Made by a program: the position numbers and the translations under genes. The notes under the pieces are model-generated. The model did not search any database. It was not told the origin of the DNA and was given only the letters and a program-made list of their open reading frames with translations. Below, piece by piece: positions 58,476-64,000 of a stretch of DNA of 64,000 bases. Each line of letters opens with the position of its first letter. The stretch's first letter is position 1. The DNA lies in assembly GCA_020853575.1 (NCBI GenBank), contig JADYYP010000012.1:1-64000 (forward strand), read 5' to 3'. This DNA is from Planctomycetota bacterium (GTDB taxonomy: Bacteria; Planctomycetota; UBA1135; GCA-002686595).

Positions 58476-58644
58476 GGGGAGCACCTCGTGAATCGCCAGC
58501 ACGATATCGAATCCGCCACGACTGGTTGGTGATTCTCCGAACGCCGCGAACGCACGGCAGGCGAAGCGCGATCCAGGGTGATGTCCGGTTCTCGACGTCA
58601 CGTCAGGCGTCGGACCCCCTCACGGCATCCAGCGGAGCACCTCC

Positions 58645-60006
58645 ATGCGTTCTTGCGAGCAGCTTCTGATTGCCCTTGCGTCCACCGTCGTCGTCTCTCG
58701 CGCGCCGGCCCAACTCGTGCGGCCCGGCGACGTGCTCGTCGTGTCCGAAGTCCTCGGCCCGAACAACTCCTCGAACTCGACGCTGCGCGTCTTCGACGGT
58801 TGCACGGGGGTCTTCAAGGCTGGCTTCACCGACCCTGCGTGGGTCGCGTCAGGATCTGGGCGCCACGTCGAGGTCTCGCCCGACGGGACGATTTGGGTCT
58901 CCGATCCGACGGCCGAGAAGCTCTACCGTTACGACGCCGACCTCAATTTGCTGTGCGGCACTGCGGCAACAACAGGCAATCACATCGGTGGGTTCGCGTT
59001 CGAGTCCGCGAGCGTGCTGCACGCCGTGGCTGGCCCCGGCAGTTCCGGGCCGCTGCTGCACGTCGACGCGCTGAGCTGCGCGGTGTTGCCAAACGGCCCA
59101 GCGCTCGGGTTCGCGCCCGTGGATGCCGCGTGGCATCCGAGCGGGCTTTTGTGCGTGACAGTCAACGTGGGTGCCAACGGACTGCGGATGGTCGAACCGA
59201 GCTCGAGCGCCACGGTGCGCGCGATCGACTGCGGCGGCACGCTCGGCAATGCGCTCATGTCGATCGACACGACCTCGAGCGGGCTGATCGTGGTCACCGA
59301 GAATCTGCAGCGGCGTCTGGTGGGGATCGATCCGGCGCAACCTCCGGGCGCGGAGTGCGTGTGGTCGATTCCGACGACCGCCGACGCATATCCCTGGCTC
59401 GCCGGCATCGACGTGGACGAGAGCCGCGGTCGCATCTACACCATGGTCCGTCGCAGCGGTACCTATTGGCTCGAGGCGTTCGACTCGAGCTCGCGAACGC
59501 GCATCAGCTCCTGGGACATCGGCGGGGGCTCAGTCCACAACCTGGCCGTCGTTCCCAACGGCAGCTGCAGCCCACGCAGCTACTGCACAGCCGGGATCAG
59601 CACGAATCTGTGCCAAGCCGTGATCACCGCCAGCGGCACTCCGAGCCTCTCCGCGACCAGTGGCTTCACGCTGACCGCGAGTCTCGTCGAGAGTCAGCGC
59701 ATGGGGCTGATCTTCTACGGGATCTCGGGCCGCAACGCGTCTCCTTGGGGCGGAACGAGCACCAGCTACCTGTGTGTCAAGGCGCCCACGCAGCGCACGC
59801 CGGTGGTGAACAGCGGAGGTCCGTCGATGTCCTGCAGCGGTTCGATCGCGCTCGATTGGTTGGCCTACTTGGCGACGCACCCCAACGCGCTGGGCCAGCC
59901 GTTCAGCGTCGGTGACGAGGTCAATGCGCAGTGCTGGTACCGCGATCCTCCGGCTGCGAAGACGACGAATTTGAGCAACGCAATCGAGTGGACGGTCGTG
60001 CCGTGA
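58645..60006 (+). CDS. Secreted beta-propeller-like protein with planctomycete C-terminal domain
   Basis: 453 residues. Signal peptide 1-23 (LLIALASTVVVSRAPAQ). Residues ~25-310 contain NHL/SMP-30-like strands (RHVEVSPDGTIWVSDPTAEK, LLCVTVNVGANGLRMVEP, PWLAGIDVDESRGRIYTMV). The last ~140 residues are the shared domain: SYCTAGISTNLC, SQRMGLIFYGISGRN, LCVKAPTQR, LDWLAYLATHPNALGQPF and CWYRDPP. Probably extracellular; no catalytic residues can be named. Divergent from the sigma/kinase operon. Confidence 0.84.
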   Translation: MRSCEQLLIALASTVVVSRAPAQLVRPGDVLVVSEVLGPNNSSNSTLRVFDGCTGVFKAGFTDPAWVASGSGRHVEVSPDGTIWVSDPTAEKLYRYDADLNLLCGTAATTGNHIGGFAFESASVLHAVAGPGSSGPLLHVDALSCAVLPNGPALGFAPVDAAWHPSGLLCVTVNVGANGLRMVEPSSSATVRAIDCGGTLGNALMSIDTTSSGLIVVTENLQRRLVGIDPAQPPGAECVWSIPTTADAYPWLAGIDVDESRGRIYTMVRRSGTYWLEAFDSSSRTRISSWDIGGGSVHNLAVVPNGSCSPRSYCTAGISTNLCQAVITASGTPSLSATSGFTLTASLVESQRMGLIFYGISGRNASPWGGTSTSYLCVKAPTQRTPVVNSGGPSMSCSGSIALDWLAYLATHPNALGQPFSVGDEVNAQCWYRDPPAAKTTNLSNAIEWTVVP

Positions 60007-60116
60007 TCCACGCCGGCTGAGGCGCGAGCGCACGGCGTGCGCGGCTGTGGGGCGGACGCGCAGCGACGAAAGTCGCGCGCTCCGCGCTTCGCGCCGGCCG
60101 CCGTGCGTCGCCGATC

Positions 60117-62684
60117 TCAGGGAGCGATCACGAGCTGGACGGCGGAGGTGAAGTTGAAGCCGGTCGAGCTGGCTCCGTCGCGTGACCAGAACTGCGCGAA
60201 GTGCGTCGAGCCCGCGGTGAGCGCGGGGTCGGCGCCCGAGCGCACGAGCGCGTTCCAGTCGAAGGCGTAGCTCCCGCTGCAGTCGTTACCGCTGGCGCTG
60301 CCGCCGGAGAGCTGCGCTGGCGTGCGACGCAGGGGCGACGCCACGCAGCGCCATCCGCTGCCGAAGGGGAGCGCGGCCGGCACCGAGCCGTAGAACAAGA
60401 GGCCCGGGCGCTGGTTGAGCTCCGAGCTCGCGAGCAGCGTGCAGGCCTGCGGCGAGCTCGCGCTCGGCACGCCGACGACGTTGAGCTCCGGCGTGCAGCC
60501 CAGGCTGTTCACGGTCGCCGTGCAGTAGGGCACGACATCGCCGAAGCGCGCGTGCGCGCCACGGAGCACGGTCACGCAGGAGCTCGCGAAGGTCGCACTG
60601 CTCAGCACGGCGAGATCGCGCACGCCATCGCCGTCGAAATCCGAGCTGGTCACATCGCGCGGCGCATCGAGGACGCGCTCTTGTCCGGCGTAGCGCCATT
60701 GACCGGGCGCGTGTTGCTCGATCAGACCCACCGAATCACCATTGGGGTCGCACACGACGACGTCGAGGTCTCCATCGCGGTCGAGGTCCGTCGCGTGGGC
60801 GCTCAAAGCAAAAGCACAACCGCTCCGCACGTGTTGGTCGGTGAACGCGCCCGTTCCGTCGTTGAGCAACATCACGGCCTCGCGCCCGAATCCCGTGACG
60901 ATCAGCAGGTCCTGGTCTCCGTCCCCGTCGAGGTCGGAGGCTTCCACCGAGTTCGAGGCCTGCGCGTGGATGGCGACGGGGCTCGAGAACGTGCCGCCAC
61001 CTTGATTGCGGAGCACGACGACGTTGGCGGGAGAGCCCGCCGAGGCCGAGATCGCCAAGTCGATGTCGCCATCACCCTCGACGTCGAGCGCGGTGACGTC
61101 GACCGCCGTCGCGACCGCCGCATAGGTCGCGAAGGACGCGAAGTGTCCGCCGCCGGTGCCCAGGCCCACGGTGACGGTGCCACTGTCGTAATGGATCGCC
61201 GCGCGGTCGACCAAGCCGTCGCCGTCGAATTCGGCCAGCGCGAACGAGTGCGAGAACGTGCCGACCGCCTCGCTGAACGCGTACAGCGGCGCACCGCCTG
61301 GAGTGCCCAGGAACACGTCTCCCATTCCGGTCGCGTAGTCGCTCGTGAGCACGTCGAGCCGTTGGTCCCCATCGACGTCGAAGAGCGCCAGCCCGTCCCC
61401 GCGCGACGGCCCGGCGATCGCCTGACCCGCGACATCCCACGCGCCCGGGGTGCGACGGTGCCAGCGGATTCCGGTGCCTGGACCGGAGCTGACGACGTCC
61501 GGTGAGCCATCGCCATCGAGATCGCCGGCGGCGATCCGCAGCGCTCCCGAGATTTGCGGCGCGAGCTCGTCGCGCTCGTGAATCGCTTGCAACGGACCCC
61601 AAGCGACCCAAACGGCGAGCTGCGAGCCCGGGTTCCCGAGCGCGACGTCGATCCGGCCATCGCCGTCGAAATCACCGGTCGCCAGGCTCGAGAGCTCGCC
61701 GTGCACCGGCACTTCAGCTCCCCACGTGAACACACCGCCGCCGCGGTTCTCGAGCACCGACAGCAAACCCGCGGTCAGCTTCGACACGACGATGTCGCTC
61801 AACCCATCGCCGGTGACGTCCGCGATCGCGACCGCGCGCGACACGGCGCCGACGACGTGCAGCACGGGGGAAGCGAAGCCGCCGGCTCCGTCGCCGAGGA
61901 AGATCGAGACCAACGAGTCTCCCGTGGCCACGAGGTCGATGTCTCCGTCTCCGTCGAGGTCGCCGGTGTCGATCGCATAGACCTGCGCTCCAGCGATCAA
62001 TGTCGAGATGGGCAGCAGTCCGCTCGGCGCGCCGCGCATCACACCCACCCGCGGAAAGGCCGAGCCGCCGAGCAAGACGTCGTCGAAGCCGTCGCCGTCG
62101 ATGTCGGCCGTGTGGACGTCGAACGACGTGTTGCCGCAGGAATAGGCACCGATCAGGGTGAAGCCCCCGCTCCCGTTGCCGCGCAGCACGCTCACCGCGC
62201 CCGTGGTCGTCGGCACCACGAGATCGAGCGTGCCGTCGCCGTCGATGTCCGCCGCCGCGATCGAGTTCGGGCTCGCCACCGTCGCGACGTTGGTCACCGG
62301 ACCGAGCATCCCGCCAGCGCTCCCGAGGTGCACCTTGACCAAGCCGTTGAAGCGCACCCAGGCGTAGTCGAGCCAGCCATCGCCGTTGAGATCCGCGACG
62401 CAGGCGTCTTGCACGTTCGGCGCGTAGGCCTCGCTGGTCGCGCTCAGCTCGCGCGTGCCCGTGCCGTGGAGCCACTCGAGCGATTGAGTGGGGGCGAGGT
62501 GCGCCACGAGCAGGTCGTCGATCCCATCGCGGTCCATGTCGGCGCCCACGACGAAGTTCGGCTTCGGTGCGACGGGCGGAAGTGACGTGACGGAGTCGAG
62601 TTGGATCTGTGAGCGCGCAGGGCTCACGGCACCGAGTGCCGACGCGACCACCAAGAACGCGAATGTCCGGGAGCGAGACTTCAT
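60117..62684 (-). CDS. Secreted FG-GAP protein (14 repeats) with planctomycete C-terminal domain
   Basis: 855 residues. Signal peptide 1-25 (TFAFLVVASALGAVSPARS). Fourteen DxDxDG-type motifs follow (ADLNGDGWLD, ADIDGDGFDD, GDFDGDGRID, SDFDGDGVRD among them), consistent with two seven-bladed propellers. The final ~140 residues are the shared C-terminal domain in a divergent form: YCTATVNSLGCTPE, NQRPGLLFYGS, RCVASPLRRTP and FDWNALVRSGADPAL. The ATG at 62684 has GGAGG seven bases upstream. It joins both features of the local secreted proteins in one chain. Confidence 0.87.
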   Translation of the reverse strand: MKSRSRTFAFLVVASALGAVSPARSQIQLDSVTSLPPVAPKPNFVVGADMDRDGIDDLLVAHLAPTQSLEWLHGTGTRELSATSEAYAPNVQDACVADLNGDGWLDYAWVRFNGLVKVHLGSAGGMLGPVTNVATVASPNSIAAADIDGDGTLDLVVPTTTGAVSVLRGNGSGGFTLIGAYSCGNTSFDVHTADIDGDGFDDVLLGGSAFPRVGVMRGAPSGLLPISTLIAGAQVYAIDTGDLDGDGDIDLVATGDSLVSIFLGDGAGGFASPVLHVVGAVSRAVAIADVTGDGLSDIVVSKLTAGLLSVLENRGGGVFTWGAEVPVHGELSSLATGDFDGDGRIDVALGNPGSQLAVWVAWGPLQAIHERDELAPQISGALRIAAGDLDGDGSPDVVSSGPGTGIRWHRRTPGAWDVAGQAIAGPSRGDGLALFDVDGDQRLDVLTSDYATGMGDVFLGTPGGAPLYAFSEAVGTFSHSFALAEFDGDGLVDRAAIHYDSGTVTVGLGTGGGHFASFATYAAVATAVDVTALDVEGDGDIDLAISASAGSPANVVVLRNQGGGTFSSPVAIHAQASNSVEASDLDGDGDQDLLIVTGFGREAVMLLNDGTGAFTDQHVRSGCAFALSAHATDLDRDGDLDVVVCDPNGDSVGLIEQHAPGQWRYAGQERVLDAPRDVTSSDFDGDGVRDLAVLSSATFASSCVTVLRGAHARFGDVVPYCTATVNSLGCTPELNVVGVPSASSPQACTLLASSELNQRPGLLFYGSVPAALPFGSGWRCVASPLRRTPAQLSGGSASGNDCSGSYAFDWNALVRSGADPALTAGSTHFAQFWSRDGASSTGFNFTSAVQLVIAP

Positions 62685-62859
62685 GGAGACCTCCGTTCCG
62701 CGAGCGCGGAACTTCTCGAATGCAATGACCTCAGGTCGACGCGCTCGATCCACGCGCCGACTTCCTCCCGGTCCGCGCCAGCCTACCCTAGCGGCACGGA
62801 GTCGACTACGCAGGCAGCGGCGTGCACCGTTCACGCGCGCTGGATACGCTCTGCGCTCG

Positions 62860-63717
62860 ATGCCTGCTCCGCCGCCCGATGCCCGTTCGTTCCTGTCCGA
62901 AGTCGTGTCGCTGGAGCCTTGCGGCGCCGACGCAGTGCGCCTCGTGCTGCGACCGGAGTCCCTGCTCGGCCCGGTGCGCGCGAGCCGCTTCTTCATGCTG
63001 CGCCGCGAGGACCGGCTCTCCCCCGCGATTCCGCGGCCGTTCTCGATCTACCGCCAGCGCGGCGACCAAATCGAGTTCCTGATCAAGGTCATGGGCCGCG
63101 GAACGCAGGCACTGGCGAGCTGCGTGCCCGGGATGAAGCTGCGCACGCTGGGGCCGCTCGGCAATGGTTGGCCGACGCTCGACGGCGCGGGGGTTCCGTG
63201 GGTGATGCTCGCGGGCGGCGTCGGTTCCGCGCCGTTCTACATGGCGATCGAGCAAGCGCTCGCCGGCATGGACGGCGCGCGCGCGGTGCGGCCCAGTGAG
63301 CTGCACTTCCTGTTCGGCGCGGCGCAGCGCGGCTTGCTGTACGACCTCGAGGCCTTCGAGCGGCTCGGTGCGCGAGTGCACACGGCGACGATCGACGGCA
63401 GCCACGGTTTGCGCGGCAACGTGCTGCAGTTGCTCGAGGACTTGCAGCGCCGCGGTGAGTTGCCGGAGCGCGTGCGCGTGCTCGCCTGCGGCCCCGAGCG
63501 CATGCTCGAGGCCTGCGCGAGTTGGTGCGAGGCGCGCGGGCTCGACTGCTGGCTGAGCCTCGAGACGCTGATGGGTTGCGGCGTCGGCATCTGCAACGGA
63601 TGTCCGATCCCGACGCGCGCCAGCGGCCCGCGCGGCGCGTGGCCCAACGTGAAGTGCTGCGTCGAAGGCCCCGTGTTCAAGAGCGACGAGATCGCGCTCG
63701 CGAGTCACTTGGGCTGA
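62860..63717 (+). CDS. pyrK: Dihydroorotate dehydrogenase electron-transfer subunit (PyrK-like)
   Basis: 285 residues. Ferredoxin-reductase-fold flavoprotein that passes electrons from dihydroorotate dehydrogenase (PyrD) to NAD+. Residues: FAD-binding RPFSIYRQRGDQIEFLIKVM, GPLGNGWPTL, NAD-binding MLAGGVGSAPFYMAIEQAL, ACGPERMLEACASWC, and the [2Fe-2S] cysteines MGCGVGICNGCPIPT with the fourth in KCCVEGPVF. No pyrD in the window. The ATG at 62860 starts the conserved region; the frame stays open upstream over the neighbouring divergent gene. Confidence 0.9.
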   Translation: MPAPPPDARSFLSEVVSLEPCGADAVRLVLRPESLLGPVRASRFFMLRREDRLSPAIPRPFSIYRQRGDQIEFLIKVMGRGTQALASCVPGMKLRTLGPLGNGWPTLDGAGVPWVMLAGGVGSAPFYMAIEQALAGMDGARAVRPSELHFLFGAAQRGLLYDLEAFERLGARVHTATIDGSHGLRGNVLQLLEDLQRRGELPERVRVLACGPERMLEACASWCEARGLDCWLSLETLMGCGVGICNGCPIPTRASGPRGAWPNVKCCVEGPVFKSDEIALASHLG

Positions 63718-63800
63718 GAGCGCGCGAGGAACTGAGGACACTCGCTCTCGGAATGCCGGGCGCGCGGGACCTCGAGACGGCAAGCTCCTCACGCGCGCCG

Positions 63801-63833
63801 AGCCCCGGGCAACGCGGGCGTTGCACCGGGGCT
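63801..63833. terminator. Strong hairpin between convergent genes
   Basis: AGCCCCGG-GCAACG / CGTTGC-A-CCGGGGCT forms a 14-pair stem with one bulged A and a CGGG loop. It lies between the end of pyrK (plus) and the end of a partial gene (minus). No T-run follows, so termination is inferred from strength and position. Confidence 0.65.
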
Positions 63834-63864
63834 GGCACGGCGAGCGCGCCGAGCGCGCGTCGAG

Positions 63865-64000
63865 CTAGGGTTGCAGCGTGAACTGCAGCGCATCGGATTG
63901 GCCCACGCCATGCGGAGCCCCCGGGTCGCGCAGCACGTACTGCGCGTACACCGTGTCACCGGCTTGGAATCCCAGGCTGGCGAGCATGGCGTGGCTCAGG
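63865..64000 (-). CDS. Partial secreted protein, C-terminal end of the planctomycete domain
   Basis: The minus strand reads AMLASLGFQAGDTVYAQYVL, then RDPGAPHGVGQSDALQFTLQP and a stop. This matches the last third of the shared C-terminal domain (G...V.AQ..YRDP....L.DALEF.V.P). The rest of the gene lies beyond the window. Confidence 0.75.
   Translation of the reverse strand, partial: LSHAMLASLGFQAGDTVYAQYVLRDPGAPHGVGQSDALQFTLQP

Noticed and set aside
60028-60042. GCGCAC-GGC-GTGCGC hairpin between two convergent genes as a terminator
   Set aside because: Six-pair stem with a three-base loop and no T-run; too weak to call in such GC-rich DNA.

Overview
The window reads as chromosomal DNA of a high-GC, Gram-negative-type bacterium, most probably a marine-type Planctomycetota. 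The evidence is: secreted proteins with FG-GAP repeats, four copies (plus a partial fifth) of a cysteine-containing C-terminal domain typical of that phylum, a Ser/Thr kinase coupled to a small sigma factor, an ECF sigma / membrane protein / CHAT operon, a BirA without a DNA-binding domain, and frequent GTG starts. The phylum assignment is inference. Housekeeping genes seen are lepA (partial), rdgB, rph, birA, apt, argS, pyrK and a WhiG/FliA-type sigma factor.

Layout. 1-9.5 kb: lepA, an FG-GAP protein, rdgB, a second FG-GAP protein, a SIR2-domain protein, then a debris zone holding a displaced 105-bp gene end and a frameshifted methyltransferase remnant. 9.5-18.1 kb: a compact type II secretion / type IV pilus-like locus (pseudopilin, GspC/PilP-, GspM/PilO- and GspL/PilM-PilN-like proteins, pseudopilin, GspF, GspE on the minus strand; secretin divergent). 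18.1-22.3 kb: an ALG5-like GT2, two pseudopilins and a large polytopic membrane protein on one strand, which suggests pilin glycosylation. 22.6-25 kb: a fused beta-lactamase-fold (AmiE-like) and DUF1343/NamZ enzyme for cell-wall muropeptide processing. 25.2-31 kb: secreted proteins, including a subtilase with four PKD domains. 31-35.8 kb: rph, an intergenic region with three tandem repeats, birA and a secreted protein. 35.8-39.8 kb: an ECF sigma / FecR-like or anti-sigma / CHAT protease operon on the minus strand. 40.0-51.4 kb: an 11.2-kb defence island (SNF2 helicase, adenine methyltransferase, DUF1016 nuclease, type III-like restriction helicase) bounded by perfect 104-bp direct repeats that are the 3' end of the WhiG/FliA-type sigma gene. 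51.3-54.8 kb: sigma factor, apt and argS. 54.9-58.5 kb: kinase and its sigma factor. 58.6-64 kb: secreted proteins and pyrK.

Main points of interest: (1) the restriction-modification-like island inserted at the 3' end of a sigma gene with a 104-bp duplication and no recombinase; (2) a second, independent 105-bp duplication of a gene 3' end (the NamZ fusion) bracketing about 13.7 kb that includes the secretion and pilin loci, which suggests one shared insertion mechanism; (3) sigma-CHAT and SIR2 genes as further candidate defence or cell-death functions; (4) a secretion apparatus, pilin-glycosylation candidates and many cargo-like secreted proteins with a common C-terminal domain in one neighbourhood.
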